A DNA stretch of 5,090 nt from an uncultured Clostridia bacterium (GTDB lineage Bacteria; Bacillota; Clostridia; Oscillospirales; Ruminococcaceae): NCBI GenBank assembly GCA_946535685.1, contig CAMNDR010000107.1, forward strand, positions 1 to 5,090, written 5' to 3'. Positions within the stretch are counted from its first letter, which is position 1. Every line of letters starts with the position of its first letter. A program made the translations under genes and the position numbers. Of the stretch, positions 1-5,039 are shown one piece after another. Under the pieces are notes generated by a model. The model was not told the DNA's origin. It searched no databases and was given only the letters and a program-made list of their open reading frames with translations.

Positions 1-146
1 CCTCTTGCGATTCTCTTGCGCTTGGTATCCTTCTGGGTCAGTCTGTGACGCTTGTTGGTGTGCTGATACTTCACCTTGCCGTTTGCAGTCAGCTTGAAGC
101 GCTTCTTTGCGCCGGAATGTGTTTTAACCTTCACTTTCTTTGCCAT
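1..146 (-). CDS. rpmI: 50S ribosomal protein L35 (partial, C-terminal end outside window)
   Basis: Component of the large ribosomal subunit. The 48 visible residues start [17 protein letters not shown] and continue with a very basic stretch ending TKRKRIARG. This matches the family pattern KTHxGAxKRFKxTxxGKxK...HxLTxKxTKRKR. L35 is usually about 64-66 residues, so roughly the last quarter lies beyond the left edge. The ATG (146-144) has a strong AGGAGG ribosome binding site (157-162 on the complement) 10 nt upstream. The gene begins 30 nt after the infC stop with no promoter or terminator between, so it is cotranscribed with infC. rplT (L20) is the expected next gene but is not in the window. 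Confidence 0.96.
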   Translation of the reverse strand, partial: MAKKVKVKTHSGAKKRFKLTANGKVKYQHTNKRHRLTQKDTKRKRIAR

Positions 147-176
147 GATAATAGCTCCTCCTTTGACTTGGTATGC

Positions 177-701
177 TTACTTAGATGCCTTCGGGGATAT
201 GAACATCACGATGCTGCGGCCTTCCATCTTGGCAGGCTTTTCCACCGTACCGAACTCAGCGCATGCCTCCTTGAAGCGGTCGAGCAGCTCTGCTCCCAGC
301 TCCGGATGTGCGATCGCACGCTTTCTGAAGCGGACGGAAACCTTGAGCTTATCACCGGATTTCAGGAACTTGATCGCCTGATTCACCTTTGTCTCAAAGT
401 CATGTGTGTCGATCGCAGAGAACATGCGGATCTCCTTGATGGACATGACCTTCTGATTCTTTCTGGCTTCCTTCTCACGCTTCTGCTGCTCGAAGAGATA
501 CTTACGGTAGTCGAGAATGCGGCACACAGGCGGCTTGGCCTGCGGTGCGATCTTGACCAGATCCATATCCTTCTCAATAGCGAGCTTCTGTGCGTCCTTG
601 GCAGACATGATACCAAGCTTCGATCCGTCAGTGTCAATGACCAGGATCTCCTTGTCCCGGATCATTTCATTGATCTGAATGTCCTTTGTTTCCTTACTTA
701 T
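177..701 (-). CDS. infC: Translation initiation factor IF-3, probable AUA start codon
   Basis: IF3 binds the 30S subunit, prevents premature 50S joining and rejects initiation at non-canonical start codons. From the AUA at 701-699 the protein is 174 residues, a normal length. The N-terminal domain carries the hallmark AKPPVCRILDY (about residues 55-65). A charged linker helix (about 68-85, FEQQKREKEARKNQK) follows, then the C-terminal domain with HDFETK, GDKLKVSVRF and a KMEGRS...MFISP end. In-frame TTG (716) and GTG (710) codons lie upstream, but neither has a Shine-Dalgarno sequence. The AUA sits 6 nt after GGGGGUG (714-708), which can pair fully with anti-SD CACCUCC if one G-U wobble is allowed. 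Translation from AUA gives (M)SKETKDIQINEMIR, matching the usual IF3 N-terminus. IF3 genes typically use rare starts (AUU in E. coli) for autoregulation; the AUA is inferred from sequence. Confidence 0.96.
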   Translation of the reverse strand: MSKETKDIQINEMIRDKEILVIDTDGSKLGIMSAKDAQKLAIEKDMDLVKIAPQAKPPVCRILDYRKYLFEQQKREKEARKNQKVMSIKEIRMFSAIDTHDFETKVNQAIKFLKSGDKLKVSVRFRKRAIAHPELGAELLDRFKEACAEFGTVEKPAKMEGRSIVMFISPKASK

Positions 702-885
702 TGCGGGCACCCCCAAGCATGTTAATTTAAAACAAAAATGAGTGCAAACTGCTTTGCACTCACCAATCCCCTGACAGCTTTGCAGGACATGCGCATCCTG
801 CGGCAGCTTACCGGAAGTATTGACCGTTTCGGCACCGGATTACCGGGTCAGACGGTGAGGCACAGCGTGTCTGCTTTGTTTTCGT
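702..885 (-). promoter_or_regulatory. infC operon leader RNA, probable L20-type attenuation leader
   Basis: About 180 nt of untranslated leader lies between the predicted transcription start (~885) and the infC start. Two mutually exclusive structures are visible. One is the terminator hairpin at 740-761. The other is a long-range helix in which leader-strand UGCCUCACC (862-854) pairs with GGUGAGUGCA (764-755, one bulged U). It is extended inward by CUGAC (851-847) with GUCAG (775-771). The second helix uses the 5' arm of the terminator, so it acts as an antiterminator. Between its arms are a GCAGGA/UCCUGC hairpin (801-782) and two copies of CCGGUAA (846-840 and 814-808). In Bacillus, L20 binds such a leader upstream of infC-rpmI-rplT and favours termination. 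Assignment to the L20 leader class rests on position and architecture, not on a covariance-model match. Confidence 0.8.
729..761 (-). terminator. Intrinsic terminator (attenuator) in the infC leader
   Basis: Read on the minus strand, a perfect 9-bp stem GAGUGCAAA/UUUGCACUC with a GCAG loop (761-740) is followed at once by AUUUUUGUUUU (739-729). It lies about 125 nt after the predicted transcription start and about 30 nt before the infC start. It therefore acts inside the leader as an attenuator rather than at the end of a gene. Its 5' arm overlaps the proposed antiterminator helix. Confidence 0.9.
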
Positions 886-890
886 TGTCT

Positions 891-919
891 ATTATACCCG
901 ATTTCTTCCGCTTTGTCAA
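891..919 (-). promoter_or_regulatory. Sigma-A promoter of the infC operon
   Basis: On the minus strand, TTGACA (919-914) and TATAAT (896-891) are separated by exactly 17 nt, a perfect match to the housekeeping consensus at both boxes. The expected start is near 885. It points into the infC leader and is divergent from the phoH promoter, with about 80 bp between the two -35 boxes. Confidence 0.92.
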
Positions 920-1001
920 GTGGTTTCCGAAAAAATTTCCACACTTCGTTCCCCTGTCACCAAATTTTAACCAAAGTTCCCAAAATTTCCGTTTCCCCGT
1001 A

Positions 1002-1030
1002 TTGACATTTTGTGTGTTTCGGTGTATAAT
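1002..1030 (+). promoter_or_regulatory. Sigma-A promoter of the phoH-ybeY-era operon
   Basis: TTGACA (1002-1007), a 17-nt spacer and TATAAT (1025-1030) match the housekeeping consensus perfectly. Transcription should start near 1037, giving a leader of about 140 nt before phoH. The AT-rich DNA upstream (about 930-990), with runs such as AAATTTT and AAAATTT, could act as an UP element. No other promoter of this quality is seen downstream in the window, so it may serve all plus-strand genes through recO. Confidence 0.9.
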
Positions 1031-1036
1031 AGGATT

Positions 1037-1178
1037 GGATTATGCTGCACGGTGCCGCCGTCAGGGATGGCGGGCGGTACAAAGGGCAGTCTGTCATGCG
1101 AAAGGGCAGAGACGCTGTGCTGTGCCCTGTTCTGCATGCGGTGCTCCGTTATTTTATTATCTTTCATCAGGAGATGCT
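1037..1178 (+). promoter_or_regulatory. Structured 5' leader of phoH, unknown class
   Basis: About 140 nt of untranslated RNA precede phoH. One hairpin pairs GUGCCGCC (1052-1059) with GGCGGUAC (1073-1080), 8 bp with one wobble. A second pairs CAUGC (1095-1099) with GCAUG (1134-1138) and, inside it, AGGGCA (1103-1108) with UGCCCU (1123-1128). AAAGGGCAG occurs twice (1081-1089 and 1101-1109), so the first copy could compete with the second for the UGCCCU arm. A U-rich stretch (about 1148-1165) follows but is not directly attached to a strong stem, so it is not called a terminator. I do not recognise a known riboswitch or protein-binding leader. Confidence 0.45.
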
Positions 1179-2144
1179 ATGTCAGAAACAACCGTTAGCT
1201 TTGAACAGCCCGCCGAGCTGCAGGCAGTCCTCGGGAGCTGCGATGAAAATCTGCTCACCATCCAGCGGGAATACAGCGTGGTGCTGTTCTGCAGAGGGGC
1301 AGATATCCAGATCACCGGCGAGGAGGAGCAGGTCGGGAAGGCAGCCGCTGCGCTGCGGCTGCTCGGAGAGCTTGCCCGGAAGGGCAGCCATCTCACCGAA
1401 CAGACCGTCCGCTACTGTCTGTCGATGGTCGAGGACGGCGAGGCAGAATCCGTCCGGTCACTTGACGGCGACGGCATCTGCATCACCACCTCCGGCAAGG
1501 TCGTCCGGCCGAAAACCGTCGGCCAGAAGAAATATACCGATGCGATCCGCAATCACACCATCACACTCGGGATCGGGCCTGCCGGCACCGGCAAGACCTA
1601 TCTTGCGGTGGCGCTTGCCGTAAAGGCATTCAAGGCGCATGAGGTGCAGAAGATCATCCTCACACGTCCTGCCGTGGAGGCGGGCGAGAAGCTCGGCTTT
1701 CTGCCGGGTGATCTGCAGGACAAGGTCGATCCGTACCTGCGGCCGCTGTATGATGCACTGTTCGATATGTTCGGGGCAGAGACCTTTGCACGCCATATGG
1801 AAAAGGGCATTATAGAGGTAGCGCCGCTCGCCTATATGCGCGGACGGACGCTCGACGATGCTTTCATCATCCTCGATGAAGCACAGAACACCACCTCCGA
1901 GCAGATCAAAATGTTCCTCACCCGTCTCGGCGAGGGCAGCAAAATGGTCATCACCGGCGACATCACCCAGATCGACCTGCCGGAAAAGCGCAAGTCCGGT
2001 CTGATCGAGGCGATGAAGGTCTTAAAGCATGTGGACGGCATCGCCCAGATCCGCTTTACCGAAAAGGATGTTGTACGGCACAAGCTCGTACAGGATATCA
2101 TCAGGGCCTATGAGTCCTACTACCAGGAAGGGAGAAAACACTAA
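1179..2144 (+). CDS. phoH: PhoH family ATPase (PhoH-like protein)
   Basis: A 321-residue cytoplasmic P-loop ATPase of the PhoH/YbeZ family, which is linked to RNA metabolism and usually sits next to ybeY. An N-terminal domain (about 1-105) is followed by the PhoH ATPase core. This has Walker A GPAGTGKT (133-140), the TRPAVEAGEKLGFLPGD block (162-178), Walker B FIILDEAQN (229-237), the MVITGD sensor motif (256-261) and a C-terminal RFTEKDVVRH (292-301). The length is normal for the family. The ATG at 1179 is chosen because AGGAG (1169-1173) lies 5 nt upstream and MSETTVSFEQ resembles usual PhoH starts. The frame stays open back to 738, but that stretch runs through both promoters and has no matching homology. 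The stop codon overlaps the ybeY start (TAATG). The exact substrate is not established; a role with YbeY in rRNA or RNA processing is inferred from the family. Confidence 0.96.
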   Translation: MSETTVSFEQPAELQAVLGSCDENLLTIQREYSVVLFCRGADIQITGEEEQVGKAAAALRLLGELARKGSHLTEQTVRYCLSMVEDGEAESVRSLDGDGICITTSGKVVRPKTVGQKKYTDAIRNHTITLGIGPAGTGKTYLAVALAVKAFKAHEVQKIILTRPAVEAGEKLGFLPGDLQDKVDPYLRPLYDALFDMFGAETFARHMEKGIIEVAPLAYMRGRTLDDAFIILDEAQNTTSEQIKMFLTRLGEGSKMVITGDITQIDLPEKRKSGLIEAMKVLKHVDGIAQIRFTEKDVVRHKLVQDIIRAYESYYQEGRKH

Positions 2145-2668
2145 TGCAGCAGTCAGGAAAGCTCAAAGTCAGCATCAAAAACAACCAGAATTCCGTTAAA
2201 ATTCCGTCCGGTATCCGCCTTCTGATCCGGCGTTGCTGTCACGCAGTACTGATCTCGGAGGGCTTTACCGAGGATGCCGAAGTCAGCGTTTCCTTTGTAT
2301 CGAACCAGGAGATCCGCAACCTCAACAAGGCATACCGCAACAAGGACAGCGTCACCGATGTGCTCTCCTTCCCGCTCACCGGTGAGGACGGCACAAGGGA
2401 GATCGACACCGAGACAGGCAATGTCCTCCTCGGCGATGTGGTCATCTCCATCGAAACGGCTGTCAAGCAGGCCAATATCTACGGGCATTCCCTGTCCCGC
2501 GAGATCGGCTTCCTGACCGTGCATTCCATGCTCCATCTGCTCGGATATGACCACGAGAAGAGCCCGCTCGATGAGCGCATCATGCGGGAAAAGGAAGAGG
2601 CTGTGCTTGAAAAGCTCGGCATCTCCCGTGAGCTGACCTATATCAACAACGGTGAGGAGCAGGCATGA
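2144..2668 (+). CDS. ybeY: Endoribonuclease YbeY (rRNA maturation factor)
   Basis: A single-strand-specific, metal-dependent endoribonuclease (UPF0054) needed for 16S rRNA 3'-end maturation and ribosome quality control. The 174-residue protein carries the zinc-binding signature H127-S-M-L-H131-L-L-G-Y-D-H137 (HxxxHxxxxxH). Upstream is the conserved LNKAYRNKDSVTDVLSFP block (60-77), containing the family's RxxDxxTDVLSF pattern, and then LLGDVVIS (95-102). Its start overlaps the phoH stop by one base and its stop overlaps the era start by four bases, so the three genes are probably translationally coupled. A purine-rich AGGAAGGGAG (2125-2134) precedes the ATG. In Bacillus, pgpH lies between phoH and ybeY; here nothing does. 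Confidence 0.97.
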   Translation: MQQSGKLKVSIKNNQNSVKIPSGIRLLIRRCCHAVLISEGFTEDAEVSVSFVSNQEIRNLNKAYRNKDSVTDVLSFPLTGEDGTREIDTETGNVLLGDVVISIETAVKQANIYGHSLSREIGFLTVHSMLHLLGYDHEKSPLDERIMREKEEAVLEKLGISRELTYINNGEEQA

Positions 2669-3561
2669 CAAAGTCTATTTTTCTCACCCTCTCCGGGCGC
2701 ACCAATGCCGGGAAATCCACGCTGCTCAATGCGCTGATCGGCGAGAAGATCGCCTCGGTCAGCAGCAAGCCGCAGACCACCCGTACCCGGATCACCGGCA
2801 TTCTCACCCAGGATGAAACACAGTATGTCTTTATTGATACGCCGGGTCTGCACAAGGGGCGCACCCGGCTTTCCACGCATATGATGAAAACCGCCGAAAC
2901 ATCGGCGGCAGATGCGGATGCGGTGCTCTATGTCATCGACTGCACCAAGGGGCTGCACGAGCAGGATGAGCAGATGCTGAAAACCATCACTGACCGGAAG
3001 ATCCGCTGCATCATCGTCGTCAACAAGGTCGATCTTCTCGAAGACAAGTCGAAGATGATGCCGCTGCTGCTGAAGCTCGAAAATGCGTACCATCCGCATG
3101 CCATCATCCCGGTCAGCGCCTCGCAGAAGGACGGTCTGGACGAGATCATGCAGGTCGCCGCTGAGCTGGCGCAGCCGTCTGTGCATTTCTTCCCGGATGA
3201 CTCCTTCACCGATCAGCCGGAGCGTGTGCTGGCGGCAGAGATGATCCGTGAGAAGCTCCTGCGGCTGCTCAATGACGAGGTGCCGCACGGCATTGCCGTG
3301 ACCATCGAGAAGATGTCGGAGCGGGATGACAAGGATCTGCTCGATATTGATGCCGTCATCATCTGCGAGCGCGAGACGCACAAGGGCATCATCATCGGTA
3401 AGAACGGTGCAATACTCAAGAAGATCGCATCCTCTGCCCGCCGTGATCTGGAGCGCTTTTTCGAGATCCAGGTCAATCTGAAATGCTTCGTCAAGGTCAA
3501 GGAGGACTGGCGGAATAAGGAAGGGCTTATCCGGAGCTTCGGACTGACGGAGGAGCCGTAA
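2665..3561 (+). CDS. era: GTPase Era
   Basis: An essential GTPase that binds the 3' end of 16S rRNA and assists 30S assembly. At 298 residues it has the standard Era layout. The GTPase domain has G1 GRTNAGKS (11-18), switch I around QTTRTR (37-42), G3 DTPG (58-61), G4 NKVD (120-123) and G5 SAS (151-153). The type II KH domain has HGIAVTIE (208-215) and the RNA-binding loop GIIIGKNGAILKKI (241-254). The C-terminal WRNKEGLIRSFG (282-293) is also typical. The G1 motif differs from the usual GRPNVGKS (Pro to Thr, Val to Ala) but keeps the residues that contact phosphate, so activity is expected. It overlaps ybeY by 4 nt. dgkA and cdd, which precede era in Bacillus, are absent. Confidence 0.97.
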   Translation: MTKSIFLTLSGRTNAGKSTLLNALIGEKIASVSSKPQTTRTRITGILTQDETQYVFIDTPGLHKGRTRLSTHMMKTAETSAADADAVLYVIDCTKGLHEQDEQMLKTITDRKIRCIIVVNKVDLLEDKSKMMPLLLKLENAYHPHAIIPVSASQKDGLDEIMQVAAELAQPSVHFFPDDSFTDQPERVLAAEMIREKLLRLLNDEVPHGIAVTIEKMSERDDKDLLDIDAVIICERETHKGIIIGKNGAILKKIASSARRDLERFFEIQVNLKCFVKVKEDWRNKEGLIRSFGLTEEP

Positions 3562-3580
3562 CACCTGCATTCCTTCGGTG

Positions 3581-3604
3581 GCCGCCGCACAGGGCGGCTT
3601 TACA
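3581..3604 (+). terminator. Weak hairpin between era and the Uma2-family gene
   Basis: A 6-bp GC stem GCCGCC (3581-3586)/GGCGGC (3593-3598) with a GCACAG loop is followed by only UUUACAAU. The short U run makes it at most a leaky terminator. It could lower transcription of the downstream genes or mark the boundary of the inserted Uma2 gene. The next ribosome binding site begins 7 nt later. Confidence 0.35.
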
Positions 3605-3623
3605 ATAGAAAGGAGCATGCCGC

Positions 3624-4142
3624 ATGACTGCCGCCGAGTATTACAAGGTGACTGAAAACATGACGGAACGGACGGAGCTTATTGACGGTGAGATCGTCAT
3701 GCTGGCGCAGCCTTCCATCCTGCATCAGCAGATCGCCGGCCGGCTATACAGCATCGCAGATCAGTTTATCCGCAGCAGCAAGGGCGCCTGCACTGCACTG
3801 CAGGCGGTTGATGTCCGGCTCACGGATGATGTGAGCGTCGTGCCGGATGTGATGGTCGTCTGTGATCCGACCAGAATGGATGAAAAACGCTGTTACGGCG
3901 CTCCTGACTGGGTGATCGAGGTAACGAGCACGAACCGTGATAACGACTTCGACCGCAAGCTCCGGCTGTACCGTCAGCATGGTGTCCGGGAATACTGGAT
4001 CATCGACACTGATAACAGGGTGGTCTGGGTCTATCATTTTGAACAGCATCCGAACGTGGTCGAGTTCCATGACTGGGCGGACAGCATCCCTGTCGGCATT
4101 TACGAGGGAAAGCTGACGATTTGCGTCGCTGATCTTTTGTGA
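3624..4142 (+). CDS. Uma2 family protein (DUF820, PD-(D/E)XK nuclease-like)
   Basis: A 172-residue protein of the Uma2/DUF820 family, which has a restriction-endonuclease-like fold; its biological role is unknown. Visible landmarks are the N-terminal TERTELIDGEIVMLAQPS (14-31) followed by a conserved H34, then VVPDVMVV (72-79) with candidate metal-binding D75. Next is WVIEVTS (96-102) with E99, and DRKLRLYRQHGVREYWIID (110-128) with K112 and the family's GVxEYWxxD ending. The expected acidic and lysine residues are present, so it may be an active nuclease; this is inference. AGGAG (3611-3615) lies 8 nt before the ATG at 3624. A nearer-upstream ATG at 3617 is out of frame. It has no signal peptide or membrane segment. 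It sits inside the era-yqzL-recO cluster, where this family is not part of the conserved order, so it is probably a later insertion. Confidence 0.88.
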   Translation: MTAAEYYKVTENMTERTELIDGEIVMLAQPSILHQQIAGRLYSIADQFIRSSKGACTALQAVDVRLTDDVSVVPDVMVVCDPTRMDEKRCYGAPDWVIEVTSTNRDNDFDRKLRLYRQHGVREYWIIDTDNRVVWVYHFEQHPNVVEFHDWADSIPVGIYEGKLTICVADLL

Positions 4143-4163
4143 ACGGATAATCCCTCATTTTCT

Positions 4164-4192
4164 GCAGATACTATCTCCAAAAGGAGGTCTGC
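4164..4192 (+). promoter_or_regulatory. Hairpin covering the yqzL ribosome binding site
   Basis: AUCUCC (4173-4178) can pair with GGAGGU (4183-4188) over an AAAA loop, 6 bp with one U-G wobble. This places the Shine-Dalgarno sequence of the small gene at 4196 in the 3' arm. An alternative outer pairing GCAGA (4164-4168)/UCUGC (4188-4192) with inner CUCC/GGAG is also possible. Such a structure could limit translation unless it is opened. A regulatory role is inference. Confidence 0.4.
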
Positions 4193-4195
4193 ATC

Positions 4196-4336
4196 ATGGA
4201 ATGGGAAGCATTTGAAGCAAGCGGCAGCGTGGCGGATTATCTCGCCTATGCTGCCATAAAGGAGCTGGAACATGCTGAATGTGAAGGGCGTCGTGCTGGC
4301 GCAGAAGCCGGTCGGGGAACAGGACAGGTTCATTGA
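4196..4336 (+). CDS. yqzL: YqzL-like small protein (46 aa), overlapping recO
   Basis: A 46-codon gene starting MEWEAFEASGSVADYLAYA, with a strong AAAAGGAGG ribosome binding site (4179-4187) 8 nt before the ATG. The pattern W-x-x-F-E-x-[ST]-G-x-[IV]-x-x-Y-L-x-Y-x-x-x-K-E-L fits the YqzL family, tiny proteins of unknown function encoded directly upstream of recO in Bacillus and Clostridia. Its place just before recO supports this. The recognisable part ends near residue 26. The Gly/Arg/Ala-rich tail (27-46) is encoded inside recO, which it overlaps by 65 nt in another frame, and may be an unconserved extension. The recO ribosome binding site AAAGGAG lies in codons 21-23 (I-K-E), so one stretch serves both as coding sequence and as the next gene's initiation signal. 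No function is assigned. Confidence 0.82.
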   Translation: MEWEAFEASGSVADYLAYAAIKELEHAECEGRRAGAEAGRGTGQVH

Positions 4337-5039
4337 TATCCTCACCGCAGAGTACGGCGTGATCGAGGTGCTCGTCAAGGGCGCCTCCAAGATCTCAAGC
4401 AAGACCGGCAGTGCAACACAGCTATTTTCCTATGCACAGTTCAGCCTTGCGGATAAAAAACACGGGCGGGCACGCATTCTGGGCAGTGTCTCGCCCATCA
4501 GCATTTTTTACGGGCTGCGCAGCTCGGTCACAGCCGTGGCGCTGGCATCGTATTTTTCGCAGATCATCGGCTTTTCTGTGCTGCCGAAGGATGGCACGCC
4601 GGAGATCCTGCGCCTGATGCTCAACTGTCTGCATTTTCTCTCGGAGAAAACCCATGAGGAGCATAAGCTGAAAGCCGTCTTTGAGCTGCGGATGGCAGCG
4701 CTGCTGGGCTTCATGCCCGATGTGGTGATGTGCCGGAAGTGCGGCACCTATCTCCCGGCAGAGCTGTCGTTCTCGGTCGAAGGCGGGTATTTCTGCTGCA
4801 GAGCGTGCCGGGATCCGGAGAGCCTTGCGCAATGGATCGACATGCCGGCGGCATCGCTGCAGGCGGTGCGGCATATTGTGCTGTCAGACTTTGAGCGGAT
4901 CTTTTCGTTCCGCATCGGTGAGGCTGCGCAAGCGCCGCTCTATGCATTTGCAGAGGCATTTCTGCAGTACCACATTGACCGGAAATTCCCGACGCTGGAG
5001 TTTTATCAGGCGATCAGCGGGAACAGCGTTCTTTCTTAA
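4272..5039 (+). CDS. recO: DNA repair protein RecO (recombination mediator)
   Basis: RecO works with RecR (and RecF) to load RecA on SSB-coated single-stranded DNA and to anneal DNA in recombinational repair. The 255-residue protein begins with the RecO OB-fold domain. VKGVVLAQKPVGEQDRFIDILTAEYG (4-29) matches the usual start, and VLVKGASK (33-40) is also typical. An alpha-helical domain follows (about 80-250), carrying a zinc finger C154-x-x-C157 and C176-x-x-C179. LRMAALLGFMPDVVMC (139-154) matches the family LR.L...G..P.l..C pattern. The length is normal. AAAGGAG (4258-4264) lies 7 nt before the ATG. The start lies within the yqzL-like gene, suggesting coupled translation. Confidence 0.96.
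   Translation: MLNVKGVVLAQKPVGEQDRFIDILTAEYGVIEVLVKGASKISSKTGSATQLFSYAQFSLADKKHGRARILGSVSPISIFYGLRSSVTAVALASYFSQIIGFSVLPKDGTPEILRLMLNCLHFLSEKTHEEHKLKAVFELRMAALLGFMPDVVMCRKCGTYLPAELSFSVEGGYFCCRACRDPESLAQWIDMPAASLQAVRHIVLSDFERIFSFRIGEAAQAPLYAFAEAFLQYHIDRKFPTLEFYQAISGNSVLS

Noticed and set aside
694..720. 8-codon upstream reading frame (ATG at 720) overlapping the infC start
   Set aside because: It is preceded by an A/T-rich stretch without a Shine-Dalgarno sequence; the GGGGGUG lies inside it and serves infC. A leader-peptide role cannot be supported.
45..725. Long plus-strand open frame (226 codons) across infC and rpmI
   Set aside because: It lies opposite two unmistakable ribosomal/translation genes, has no ribosome binding site, and its protein is a low-complexity Leu/Cys/His-rich shadow.
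1081..1109. Repeat AAAGGGCAG twice as a CRISPR-like or operator array
   Set aside because: Only two copies of 9 bases, both within a foldable leader; better explained as competing RNA arms or chance.
1139..1165. Possible intrinsic terminator in the phoH leader (CGG-TGCT-CCG followed by TTATTTTATTAT)
   Set aside because: The stem is only 3-4 bp and the U run is broken; too weak to call without conservation.
738..1178. Open frame in front of phoH that would lengthen it to 468 residues
   Set aside because: It runs through the infC attenuator and both promoters, so its start lies upstream of the phoH transcription start. The added part shows no PhoH-like sequence, and the ATG at 1179 has a proper ribosome binding site.
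1042..1623. Reading frame starting in the phoH leader and overlapping phoH
   Set aside because: There is no ribosome binding site just after the transcription start; the product is Arg/Pro/Ser-rich as expected of an out-of-frame read of phoH.
2638..3618. Long minus-strand open frame (326 codons) opposite era
   Set aside because: It mirrors era codon bias on the other strand; era has all G motifs and the KH domain, and the antisense product has no recognisable domain.
4422..4959. Minus-strand open frames opposite recO
   Set aside because: They are antisense shadows of recO, with no initiation signals and low-complexity Arg/His/Pro-rich products.
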